From Anaspis maculata (lineage: Eukaryota; Arthropoda; Insecta; Coleoptera; Scraptiidae), in the NCBI GenBank assembly GCA_949128115.1, contig OX421961.1:106624363-106688362 (forward strand): a DNA stretch of 64,000 nucleotides. The letters run 5' to 3'. Of this stretch, positions 1 to 11,190 are shown piece after piece. The notes under the pieces were generated by a model. The model was not told the origin of the DNA and did no database searches. It saw only the letters and a list, made by a program, of their open reading frames with translations. A program made the position numbers and the translations under genes. The number at the start of each line of letters is the position of its first letter. The stretch's first letter is position 1.

Positions 1-59
1 TCTTAGTAAACCGACGTCACTTCTGATAAGCATCATGAACAGAAGGATTCGTTAAAAAA

Positions 60-736
60 AAAGTTAGCTGAACGTTGCGTGGCATTAAAAAATAGCTTTC
101 TGGGAGTTGGGAGTCTATTCCAAGAGCAAAGCGACCAGCTCATAGCATTAGACAGTCACACTGTCGTCTCTGGCGATTAAGTTAAGACTCTATACGCAGC
201 TGAAAAAACTGGCATTGCGGCATACAAATTAGATTTGTGAAGAGGCTTGTATCTCGGTCAACGTCGTTGTACGATCCTGTGAAGAAGATGAACACCAAAA
301 TCTTTTCTTCTAAGATAAAGAAGAAAGTTCAGGCTTCGTCTGTTGAGAATCTCACTTTGGATATTCAGCTGTTCTCAAGGCTTTTCATGGTCGCCCGTGA
401 GCGAACGTTGGATCTGAAAACGTTTTTCAACTTTGAAAACCAGAAGTAACCGCCGTCTCTCCTATGAATGGCCAGCTTCGCTCGGGTTAAAAGTCTGATT
501 TGGCAGAGAAACTGGAGTCTCTGGTTGATGGTGTTCTTATTCCTACAAGTTTTGATGGTATTTTCTATGATGGGGCAGGGGCAGCTGTTGTTCAATCTCA
601 TTGGCCGCACAATGTGAAAACTTTCCAGGAATATTTTCCCTACAAAAAAGTCACGAGCCGACACTGCTTTGAAGATGTACCCCATGTAACAAAATGGCGA
701 CCTTCACAGGTTATGATCCATGGTATGACATTATAG
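60..736 (+). pseudogene. Degraded copy of a multicopy invertebrate ORF family of unknown function
   Basis: Coding-like sequence runs across several frames. A first block (about 72-235) reads like LAERCVALKNSF and then DSHTVVSGD, followed by a stop. A second block (237-446) includes SLYDPVKKMNTKIFSS and LFSRLFMVARERTLDLKTFF. A third block (500-736) includes KSDLAEKLESLVDG, FYDGAGAAVVQS and KTFQEYFPYKK. The block order resembles large predicted proteins repeated in many invertebrate genomes, as I remember them (a 'LFSRL...FF.HEN...PPSL...D..DGAA.V' pattern); I know of no function for them. At least two in-frame stops and one frameshift separate the blocks, so this is not translatable as one protein. 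It is probably repeat-borne. The 5' part may extend beyond the window edge. Confidence 0.5.
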
Positions 737-807
737 TGACCACTGAAGTATAAGGACATCTTAAAACACTCAAAACTCATTATCCTAGATAGGTATGTAA
801 CTAACAT

Positions 808-2682
808 TAGTACGGACGTTAGCGGCACATATCAGGACCAACCTTGCATTTCATTCCGATGCAAAACGCTCTTGCATGTGAGTAGTAGGTACCTACAGGT
901 AATTTTTAAGAAGTGTGCCCCGATGGGACTTGCGACTGGCGTGCATCCTAAGAGGTCGAAGATCCAAAAAATTACCATTTTTGAAATCGTTGCTTTTTCA
1001 TACTTTTTTCGCTAGACTATATATTTTCAAGGTCGAAGAGCACAATGCGATAAGTTTCCAGAATGTGTCATGCACCAGTGGCGTACCAGACGGCTGCGAA
1101 GGGGCCGAGGTGCGATTCTTCACAAGTCTTATGGTAAACCGTAACTAACACTGTTTTTTGACATGTTTAGTATCATTTCTGACCAAATCACATATTCTGA
1201 TTCAAAAAATAAGTATAAAATTTTGATAGAGACTTGTTTAAACCGGTTTTATCAGAAAAAACATGATTTTTTTCACCCTCAAAATTGATGTTTTGTAAAT
1301 TATACTTCCACCATTTTTCAATGTTATTATAACTATGAATTTGACTTAGTCAGTTGGTTTAGGCTATTTCACACAAAAATATCATTTGCTAAACTTTTTT
1401 ACCATTTCCACAAAGTCACGGAGTAATTATGTTTCTTGAGAAGAATCATGTCAAAGCTTGATGTGACGAAACGTGCTATTTCACAGATAAAAATAGGCTA
1501 GGGTCAAAATGTAGCTCTAATTTGGTACTTTATTCATTTCGAGGCATGAAAATAGTTTTATCTATGGAACAAAATCACGAACACCAAAATCGGAGCCGTA
1601 TTTCAGTCATGATATCATTTTTCTTTCGACATTGCGGAATAAATTTCTGAAAAAACGCGAAGTTTCGACCTATAAATTTGTCGTTTTTGAGCTCCATTCC
1701 CATTGTGGTTCAAAACACCGATGATCACAATTTTGACATAGATTGTTCAATTGAACTATTTTATGGATGAATTTCATACACCAGAAGTTTCTATCGATGT
1801 TACAAAGTCACACGGTAGTTTTGTTTCAAAACGTGCATCATGTAGAAATTTAATTCCAAAAGCTCGCAATGTCGGAAGAAAAAGGATGTCATGACTAAAA
1901 TACGACTCCGATTTTAGTTTTTACTATTTTGTTTGATAGAGAGAACTATTTCCATGCCTTGAAATGAATAAAGTAACAAATCAACGCTACATTTTGATCC
2001 TAGCCTAATTTTTCCCGTGAAATAGCACGTTTCGTCACATCAAGCTTTGACATGATACATCTCAAGAAGCAAATTCATTCTGTGAGTTTTTGTAAACGGG
2101 AAAAAAGTTCAGCAAATGATATTTTTGTGTTAAATAGCCCAAACTAACTGTGTAAGTCAAAATTATAGTTATAATAACATTGGACAGTGATGGAAGCAGT
2201 ATTACAAAACATCAATTTTGAGGGTGAAAAAATCATGTTTTTTCTGATGAAACCGGTTTAAACACGTCTCTATCAAAATTTCATACTTATTGTTGGAGAC
2301 AGAATGTTCGATTTGGTCAGAAATGATACCAAACATGTCAAAAAAAGTGTTAGCTACGGATTACCATAAGTCTTGTGAAAAATCACACCTCGGCCTCTTC
2401 ACAGCCGTCTGGGACGCCACTGGTGCATGACACTTCCTGGAAACTTATTGCATTGTGTTCCTCGACCTTGAAAATATGTAGTGCAGCGGAAAAAGTATGG
2501 AAAAAGCAACGATTTCAAAAATGATAATTTTTGGGACCTTCGACCTCTTAGGAAGCACGCCAGTCGCGGGTCCCATCGGGGCACCACTTCTTAAAAATTA
2601 CCTCTAGGTACCTACTACTCACGTGCAAAAGCGTTTTGCATCGGGATGAAATGCAAGGTTGGTTCCCCTAACGTCCGTACTA
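808..2682. mobile_element. Large foldback element with TAGTACGG termini
   Basis: The ends are perfect inverted repeats: TAGTACGGACGTTAG at 808-822 and its complement at 2668-2682. The inverted similarity continues for about 0.8 kb into each side (roughly 808-1650 against 1850-2682), with mismatches and small indels, leaving an asymmetric centre of about 200 bp. A 3-bp direct repeat CAT abuts both ends (805-807, 2683-2685) and could be the target duplication. No transposase is seen. The ORFs near 915-1148 (+) and 2399-2587 (-) are mirror copies of each other inside the two arms, not genes. Confidence 0.75.
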
Positions 2683-2689
2683 CATAGAA

Positions 2690-4860
2690 ATTTTTCGTTC
2701 GAAGGACAATAAATTTGGAGATTTTGGCGCTAGGACACAAAATATAGGGTCCGCAACATTCATAAGTCTTTTTTTGGTATTTTCATGTCCGAATTGTGCA
2801 GAAATTTTCTTTTGTCTGTGAAGAGGCGACTTTTATCAGTGTTTGAACATTTTTCAGCCGCCATCTTGGAAAAGAAGCCAAAAGTCACACCCTAAGGGAT
2901 GGAATTCCAGATGCTGCGAACCAAATCGTTCAAATGGTCTTAGACAACAACTGTACGAAGTGGCTTGCTTTCATACTTGATTGCCACTTTTTTTCACGTA
3001 CCGCTCGTACTAATTGTTTTGTTGTTAGCTTAGGAACTGTTTGAAGCTTGCTTGGCAAAAAATTAATAATAATAGTACCTACTCTAAAACTTCAATGAAG
3101 TGATATCGAAACGTCACATCTGCCAAATGTGACCTGAGATGAAATAAGTAGTCATTAATGCAAAAAAAGGGAATGGAAGGATAAGAGAAATTTGTGACAC
3201 GTAAGAATACCTATCATCTGCGATTTGCGGTAAAAATGAGATATTATTTAACTAATTTGAAAGTTTGAAAGACATGAGCAGAGCAAATTTTGGAATAGGA
3301 CCTTTTCGATGTAGAAATAAATTAGGGGTGAATAGTTTCATCTCCATCATACCTATTTTACGTTAATACCATTTTACCGTTGAGGGCGGTCTTAGCCCAT
3401 AACTTGGCTAGCCTAAACGGGTGCCTTCTTTTTTTTTGTTTTTTTTTTGTAAAGAGCAAATATCTGATTATTTCTGTAAAAGCTCAGCTTTATACGAAAA
3501 ATGCCCACCTCAGTAGTAATGTAGTGCATTTTGCATAGTAAATATAAGTGGCATGCGCGCACCACTTCTTTACAGTTGTTGGTTGCGTCAGAAAAAAATC
3601 GTATCTAAAAAACTATAAAGTTCTAGATCAAAATTTTTTGTTTTAAAAAATTCTGCAATACCCCAATTGCTTCGCTGGTTGTATATAGAAAACTGTGAAA
3701 ACAAAAATTTCCCTCGCTGATTGAAAATCATGATGCATTCATAGCCGATGAAAATGTTAATGAACTTAATAAATAAATAATAAACCATTGATTCTCAATC
3801 GCTGTCACATTGTAGCAAAGGTCTGGATATGTACTTCAATTTAAAAAAAAATAGGCACAAAGCTTCATAAGGTCGAAAGATATGATGATGGAAAGGCTGG
3901 CATCTATGCGTTTTCTCTATTTTGGATGAGTTTCACGAGTTGTGCAATCTTTATTGTTGTTAAAGATTGTTTACGAAATATTTAGGTGAATTTTGTTGAA
4001 CGAGGGGTTGAAAAAAACGAGGAAAATAATCACGAAAAAAAAAGCGGTCACAAATAGCCTCCGCCACTACGTTTGGCGAGGCTTAAAAACAAGGCCCCTA
4101 CAATTTATGAGCAATTCACACTTCTACCCAGTGGCATACTGGCATCATAAAATGTAAAGTCCGTATATTAGGTTTGTAGCAATTATTAGCACCCAGGTCT
4201 CCAGGATCTCCAGGCCTACCTATTATAATTTAATTTGGTAATGATTTTAGAGTTTTCAACCTTCAAAATAAATACGATTTTAAACCAGAAGCTATAAATA
4301 AATAAGATAAAGGAATAAAATGAAGATTTGGCTGATAAAGATGAACGAAACAATGGGGCACGTTTAAAGAAATTTATTGTTTTATCATCATGACATAAAT
4401 TCATTTTACAACATACATAAGCAATGCAGTGTCATCCGTTCGATGAATCAGAAAAAGTATAATTATTATGGTACATGGATAGAATAAATCATATAACAGA
4501 AAAATTCTAACAATAGGAAAATCGCACTTGGAGTGAAAACAGAACACAATTCCTCAAAATGAATTATCTGAGCAAACTATAAATTAATTCAATACTTGGT
4601 TCGTTCTATTTATTTAGAATTGCATTTTGTCTTAAGTGTTGTAACAATAATTATTTCGTTTTTATATCTGAGAAACAATGTACTCGTAAAAATATTGCAA
4701 CACCCAATAAATACTCTAATTTTTGTAATAAAATTGTAGTTTGCCCCCAGAGAGGGTTTTTCTTTTTAAATTAAAAAAATATAATTGTGTATTATAGATA
4801 TTAATATCACTTTAAATCATAGTGAGCAAAAATAAAGAGGAGAGAAAGTAAAATGAGATA
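2690..4860. other. AT-rich intergenic sequence, no gene recognised
   Basis: I saw no coding exon, RNA gene or clear repeat boundary here. Homopolymer-rich stretches occur (for example near 3428-3450). The right end probably holds the 3' flank of the minus-strand ArfGAP gene. Confidence 0.5.
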
Positions 4861-4870
4861 ATATAAATAT

Positions 4871-4876
4871 TTTATT
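4871..4876 (-). terminator. Polyadenylation signal of the ArfGAP gene
   Basis: AATAAA on the minus strand, about 20 bases after the stop codon at 4896-4898. The very short 3' UTR suits the compact gene structure. Confidence 0.6.
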
Positions 4877-4895
4877 ATTATTATACGTTTACAAA

Positions 4896-6203
4896 TTACT
4901 GCCATATATTGGTGGCTAAGGGGGGCGTGGCGTTGGCATTGGCGCTTTGATTGTTTAAACTCAAATTGCCAAATTGCTGTTGCAAATTGCTTTGATTTGC
5001 AAAAAATGGATTAGGTTGCTGTTGCTGTTGTTGTTGTTGTGGTTGTTGGTTTGCAAAGCTGGCAAATTGTCCAAACTGATTGGGAGCTTGTTGATAATTA
5101 CTCTGAAAATTCCCTGCGACAAACTGACTACCATTTTGTTGGAACTGGTTAAAATTTTGGACAGGAGGTTGTGCAAATTGCTGTGGAGTCCCCCACTGGA
5201 ACTGTGCTATTCCGGCTGCTTGCGGAACCGCCCCAGCTTGAGGGTTTTGAGGAAACCCACCGAAATTCTGAAAGTTTTGCCCGTATGGCGGCATCTGACT
5301 TACGCTAGAATTCTGCTGGAACTGGTTGAAGTTGTTGGCTTGAGGGGCGTTGCTGTACAGCGCCAAAATGCTGTCTTTGGTCAGTTTGACTTTTTCTTTT
5401 TCGGCTGGGATCGTTTGATTAAAAAAGCTCTCTTCTTCACTCTTTGCAGACTTTTCTTCTTCTTCTTTTTTCTTTTGCTGCGTTTGCTCCTCAGGCGCCG
5501 CAGATAAAAATCCACTGAAGCTGTCCTCACTGCCGTTTTGCAGCCCTAACAAGTCACTGTTGTCCTTTGGCGCCGCCACAATCCTGTTTGACTTAGGACT
5601 AGGGTTTTTCGGCTTAGGCAACTGGGGCACTTCCACAGTGGCTAAAGGTTTTTTCTCAACGACTGTCTTCTTTTTCCGCTTCTGCTTCTCAATTTCGTCG
5701 TCGATCTCTTTCTCCCAATTGACTTTTGGCAGTGCTGGCGGCACCCACTCCCTCGCTATATACTTTTTGTGCTCATACTTGGCACGGATGAACGATTCCA
5801 AACTCGAGTCGTTTTGCGGCCGTCTGAAATTATCCGGCAGGTTGGCTTCGTAGACTGCTCGAGCCCTGGAATTTCCCATTTGCTGCAGCGACACCACCTG
5901 TTCGGGAGTCCATGTGTCCAAATTGACCGACTTGACTTTGGAAATATGTACTCCCAAGTTTCTGTGTATGCCAGCACACCGGATGCAGAGAAACACACCG
6001 ATGTTCCATGACGCCCATCTGGGGCCTGCAATAATTATTTATCTCTTGAGACCTGAGCACGATAATTAAAAAAATGCTTTGATACCTTTGGAGTCGCAGT
6101 CGACGCAGTATTTGTTGTCTTCGTCCCGCAGGAGACCGTTGAGGACGGACTGGCATTTGTCTTGTAATTGCTTAGTTTTGTCTTTTTCGGTTTTTGAAGT
6201 CAT
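4896..6203 (-). CDS. Smap: Stromal membrane-associated ArfGAP (SMAP1/2 type), two exons
   Basis: GTPase-activating protein for Arf small GTPases, acting in clathrin-linked vesicle traffic at endosomes and Golgi. Exons: 6086-6203 (ATG at 6203-6201) and 4896-6025, joined across a 60-bp GT-AG intron in phase 1; product about 415 residues. The ArfGAP zinc finger is complete: C33-x2-C36-x16-C53-x2-C56, split by the intron, followed by the arginine-finger segment [11 protein letters not shown] (R61). The family features [14 protein letters not shown] and [13 protein letters not shown] follow. The C-terminal half is low complexity, with a Lys/Glu-rich linker and then Gln/Asn/Phe-rich sequence including a run of about nine Gln, as in SMAP proteins. 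The domain order and the short N-terminus favour SMAP over other ArfGAP classes. The sequence appears intact. Confidence 0.93.
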
Positions 6204-6204
6204 T

Positions 6205-6660
6205 CTACACGGATTGATTTAAAAAAATACTAAATAGCGTTTCGGGGGGTGGATGCCGTCTTCGTAAACGTCAGAAACGGAAACGTCAGTGAAGAGTGGA
6301 ATGTCATTGCGCATGTCAAATGACCGGCGTCTCATTCGATTTTGTTTTGGGATGGCGGCGGGAAGCTTGAATAAACGTCAAAAACGTCAAAAGATCGGCG
6401 CCCCAAAACTTTCCCGACGAGTAGAAAGGAACGGATGGAAATTTTGGTGCGAGACGTTTCTTCGGGTGGGAAATTGGAATTAGAGAGGAGGATTGAAAAT
6501 AATTTGCAGGAAATTGAGAATTTTGTCAGGAAAATTTGAATTTTCCGGGAAAACCTTATTATCTTATATCTTATTCCAAATCATATCTTACTATATTATC
6601 TTACTGTAAAAATCGTCAATGAAGGCTTCACTTCAATCTAGAGTTGTGACTTGAGATTTT
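6205..6660. promoter_or_regulatory. Upstream region of the ArfGAP gene
   Basis: This holds the probable promoter of the minus-strand ArfGAP gene; no TATA box is obvious. An open frame at 6289-6483 (+) has no recognisable features. A short stretch at about 6462-6500 recurs near 45628-45665 (shared TCGGGTGGGAAATTGGAATT), so part of this flank is dispersed repeat. Confidence 0.35.
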
Positions 6661-6665
6661 GACCA

Positions 6666-7879
6666 GGGCCGCTATTCTTGAATCGTGTGAGAATAAGTTC
6701 CTGGGAGTAAAATACATTCCGCAGTACACTGAAGTAGCGAATGTTGCCTAAAATTGTGGTTTTTAGGCAACTTTCGCTACAGAAGTGTAGTACGGATTAT
6801 ACAGGGTGTTCGGGTTTGGCTATTACAAACTTTGAGGGATGATTCCCCTTCAAAAATAAAGTCGGAAGAACAAAAAACTTATGGTCCTAAAATGCTTCCT
6901 TAAAAAGATACAGGGTGTTAAAGTTGACTTTTTGAAATGGTTTTTTCACCGTAACTTTTGAACCGTTCGACCGATTTTAATCAAATTTGAACCAAAGTTT
7001 AGTCAAATGAGTCTCCATTGAATAATAATTCCACAATTCATCAAAAATTTCTAAGGGCGTAGATAATAGGGGACTGTACCCTATTTTTGCCCCTATTTTT
7101 ATCTACCTCAATTATTTTTCAAAATTGTTGATATTTTCGGATTCTACGTTCAATTGAAAAGAAAAAGTTACTTAAGCAAAATTTTGATTAGAGGCTTTAT
7201 TTCCGAGATATTTGGGTCTGAAACTTTGGAAAACGCCTCGAAATCGCGACTTTTAAAGGCCTAAAAATTAAAATCCAAGAAAACTCATGATTCCTCAACT
7301 GGAATAAGTTTTATAGGTCGCTTAGGTTGATTTACTGCCATTTTCGGCTAAGAAACGAGGCGTTTTCAGAGAAAAACAATTTGGGCTCTGGAAAGTGGCG
7401 ATTTCGAGATGTTTTCCAAAGTTTAAAAACCAAATATCTTAGAAATGAAGCCTCTAATCAAAATTTTGCAAGAGTAACTTTTTCTTTTAAATTGAACGTA
7501 GAATTCGAAAATATCAACAATTTTAAAAAATAATCAGGGGAGATAAAAATAGGGGCGAAAATGTAGGGGACAGTCGCCTATTATCCACGCCCCCAGGAAT
7601 CTTTGATGGATTGTGGTGTCATTATTCGATGGAGACTCAGTTGACAGAATTTAATCAAAATCGGTTCAACGGTTGAAAAGTTACGGTGAAAAAACGATTA
7701 AAAAAAGTTAACTTCAACCCTGTATCTTTTTAAGGAAGCATTTTAGGACCATGAGTTTTTTGTTCTTTCGGCTCTATTTTTGAAGGGGAATCATCCCTCA
7801 AAGTTTGTAATAGCCAAACTCGAACACCCTGTATAAAACTCCCGGGGACTTTTCTCACACGATTCAAGAATAGCGGCCC
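6666..7879. mobile_element. GGGCCGC-ended MITE split by a CAGGGTG-ended element
   Basis: The outer MITE has terminal repeats GGGCCGCTATTCTTGAATC (6666 onward) and its complement ending at 7879. A nearly intact copy without the insert lies at 21172-21343. In this copy a 1.03 kb foldback element (6802-7831), with ends CAGGGTGTTCG and CGAACACCCTG, sits in a TA dinucleotide, duplicated at 6800-6801 and 7832-7833. Removing the insert and one TA restores the sequence of the 21 kb copy at that point. A TA duplication is typical of Tc1/mariner-type transposition. No transposase is present. Confidence 0.85.
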
Positions 7880-7885
7880 AGTCCA

Positions 7886-8013
7886 GGGCCGCGATTCTGT
7901 ACTCTCCTACCGACACTTGTCGGTGTCGGTAGCTAGGCAGGAGCGAATTTGATTGGTTCTCACCCTAGCTACCGATCCGATAGCTGTCGGTAGGAAAGTA
8001 CAGAATCGCGCTC
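7886..8013. mobile_element. Short palindromic MITE, GGGCCGCGATTCTG ends
   Basis: Starts GGGCCGCGATTCTGTACT and ends with the imperfect complement AGTACAGAATCGCG. Inner stems are built on CCTACCGACA/TGTCGGTAGG. It lies 6 bp after the preceding MITE and shares its first bases, so the two are related or used related transposases. Confidence 0.7.
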
Positions 8014-8493
8014 CAGATCTGAGATTTTGACAGCGAAAATTTTGACCAGTCAAAATCCTTTTTATGACGCCATCTCTGATTTTTCATCTTAGGTATATTT
8101 ATTTTGTTGTCCTGAGTTTTGCATTTGTACCTACCTGATTTTTTCGAGACGATTTTTTTTTAATTTGATGACAAATTTAAACAAAATTACAGTAACGGAC
8201 CATCAAATTTTTTGCCCAAGTTGGAAGTTGGAAGTCAAATTATTCGACAACTCTGTTTATCCAATTTGAATGAACATTGAAATCATCAATGAGTTTTTAA
8301 ATGATTACTGATTTTATTGTTCAATAATCATAATCATAATATTTATTGGTTCATATAAAAAACATGACTATACAAAATCACATAGAACAAGTCAGTAAAC
8401 AACAACAACAACAACACGTTGTAAACACAAAAATACACAGAGTACATAGGTACTTTATGTCAAATTGCAACTAAGGAAGTCACTCACGCTATA
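8014..8493. other. Intergenic AT-rich sequence
   Basis: No gene or RNA recognised. A short CAA-rich stretch is at about 8399-8415. Confidence 0.4.
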
Positions 8494-11135
8494 TAGTCCT
8501 AGCGGTATAAGTAAAATTTCATAAAAATGGCTCTAATTGTGACAAAAGTGTGAAATTTGGTGTGTGGACTCCTTAAAGCATTTAAAAGGTTTTTAGAAGG
8601 GGAGCCAAGAAAAATTTTGATTTTGATTTTTTAATTTTTTGTGACGTCATTTTTTTAATTTTTTTTTTCATTTTTGCAACTATTCAAGATTTTTTATATT
8701 TGCTTTTGTATTATGATGAGTAACTGCTTAATCCAAGAAACGGAAGAGAAAATTTGCGAAAAAAATTAACTGAACTGAAATGATAGCGTTTTTTGTAAAA
8801 ATCAATTTTTTCCATTTTTTTCAAAAAATACTGTGAAAATGTGAAAAATTAAAAAAGGAAATTATCCCTCAAAACAAGCCCTATCAGAAGTTATGAAAGT
8901 GTTTCTCAAAATTCCAAGCCGTTTTCGAGATATTTGGAAATATGTTATTTCTTGCGACTGTTTCTTCGTATTAGCTCCTATTTCATCAAACATATAACAG
9001 GGTTCTTTTTTCTTGAAAATATACTTCAGAATGATCAGACCAAAGATTTCTCAGAAGTTCATTGTAAATTGTAATTTTTCCAGTGGCGTAGATCATAAAA
9101 ATTCAAATCGTTTCTACCCTCTCACCATACTTTCTACACCACTCGATTATTTGAAAAATACATGACATTTTGGCATTATGATGATCATCCAAGATCACTT
9201 AGCATGACACTTCATCCAAAAAGCACACAATTTTTCCGCTGATCAGATCGGCTGCGAAACAATATATAAAAACCCGGGTATTTTACATCACTGAATTATA
9301 GTCCTAGCGGTATAAGTAAAATTTCATAAAAATGGCTCTAATTGTGACAAAAGTGTGAAATTTGGTGTGTGGACTCCTAAAAGCATTTAAAAGGTTTTCA
9401 GAAGGGGAGCCAAGAAAAATTTTGATTTTAATTTTTCAATTTTTTGTGACGTCATTTTTTTTTTTTCTTTTTGAAACTATCTGAGATTTTTGACTTTTGT
9501 CTTTGTACTATGGTGAGTAATTGCTTATTCCAAGAAACGGAAAAGAAAATTTGTGAAAAAATCAATTGAACTGAAATGATGACGTTTTTTGTAAAAATCA
9601 AACTTTTCAATTTTGTGTGAAATGTGAATATGTGAAAAATAGAAAAATGCAACTATTCCTCAAAAAAAGCCCTATCAGAAGTTCTTGAAGTGTGCCTCCA
9701 AATTCCAAGCCGTTCTCAAGATATTTGGAAAAATGTTATTTCTTGCAATTGTTCTTTCGTATTAGCTCCTATTACATCAAACACATCACAGGGTTCTTTT
9801 TTCTTAGAAATATACTTAGGAATGATCAGACCGGAGATTTCTTAGTAGTTTATTGTAAATTGTAATTTTTCCAGTGGCGTAGATCGTGGAAATTCGAACC
9901 ATTTCTATCTACCCTCCCACCGTACTTTCTACACCACTCGATTATTTAGAAAATATATGACATTTTGGCATCATGATCATCTAAGTTCACCTAGTATGAC
10001 ACTTCTTTTGAAAACAAGATGAGATCGACGATCTTGAGCACACAATTTTTCCACTGATCAGATCGACTGCTAAATATTACTTTTTTTTAAGTATCTGAAA
10101 ATTCTGCACTTTATCAACAGTAAAGTTGGTTGAGTGGCTATCACTGGCGTCGAAGGCATACATGTCATCGCATCTATTTTGTAATTATTGCGGTTTGGAA
10201 CATAGGAACATACCTACCTATTTGTTTGTAAATATTTGTATTTTATTTGACAAGATGATCATCAAAAGCTACCTGTTATGACATCCTATTCAAAAACTCT
10301 GGGGGGGGGGACAATCAACTATAATTTATCTAAAACAGTCATGATGGAGATGATCGAGGAGATGATACAAGATGCATTGTTTCGCAGTCGATCTGATCAG
10401 CGGAAAAATTGTGTGCTTTTTAAATGAAGTGTCATGCTAAGTGATCTTGGATGATCCTCATAATGCCAAAATGTCATGTATTTTTCAAATAATCGAGTGG
10501 TGTAGAAAGTATGGTGAGAGGGTAGAAACGATTTAAATTTTTATGATCTACGCCACTGGAAAAATCACAATTTACAATGAACTTCTAAGAAATCTTCGGT
10601 CTGATCATTCTGAAGTATATTTTCAAGAAAAAAGAACCCTGTTATATGTTTGATGAAATAGGAGCTAATACGAAGAAACAGTCGCAAGAAATAACATATT
10701 TCCAAATATCTCGAAAACGGCTTGGAATTTTGAGAAACACTTCCATAACTTCTGATAGGGCTTGTTTTGAGGGATAATTGCCTTTTTTGATTTTTCACAT
10801 ATTCACAGTATTTTTTGAAAAAAATGGAAAAAATTGATTTTTACAAAAAACGTCATCATTTCAGTTCAGTTAATTTTTTTCGCAAATTTTCTCTTCCGTT
10901 TCTTGGATTAAGCAGTTACTCACCATAATACAAAAGCAAATATAAAAAATCTTGAATAGTTGCAAAAATGAAAAAAAAAATAAAAAAAATGACGTCACAA
11001 AAAATTAAAAAATCAAAATCAAAATTTTTCTTGGCTCCCCTTCTAAAAACCTTTTAAATGCTTTAAGGAGTCCACACACCAAATTTCACACTTTTGTCAC
11101 AATTAGAGCCATTTTTACGTGTACCGCTAGGACTA
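8494..11135. mobile_element. Compound foldback element with TAGTCCTAGCGG termini
   Basis: The outer ends are TAGTCCTAGCGGTA (8494 onward) and its complement ending at 11135, flanked by a 3-bp repeat ATA on both sides (8491-8493, 11136-11138). Three arm copies of about 760 bp are present: 8494-9255 (+), 9299-about 10070 (+) and about 10378-11135 (inverted). The first and third are the most alike and form the foldback. The middle copy starts with its own TAGTCCTAGCGG and looks like a more diverged direct repeat, perhaps inserted half an element. No transposase ORF is seen. Confidence 0.75.
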
Positions 11136-11190
11136 ATAGAAACATTCATCTAACAAAAAATGTTTTAGGCTAGTTTTGAACTTAGCAATA

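Noticed and set aside
915..1148. Open frame MPRWDLRLACILRG... and its mirror at 2399-2587
   Set aside because: Both lie in the inverted arms of the 808-2682 foldback; the similarity is due to the palindrome, and there is no domain or splice context.
4974..5507. 177-codon Leu/Phe-rich plus-strand frame
   Set aside because: Antisense shadow of the Gln-rich and charged part of the ArfGAP gene.
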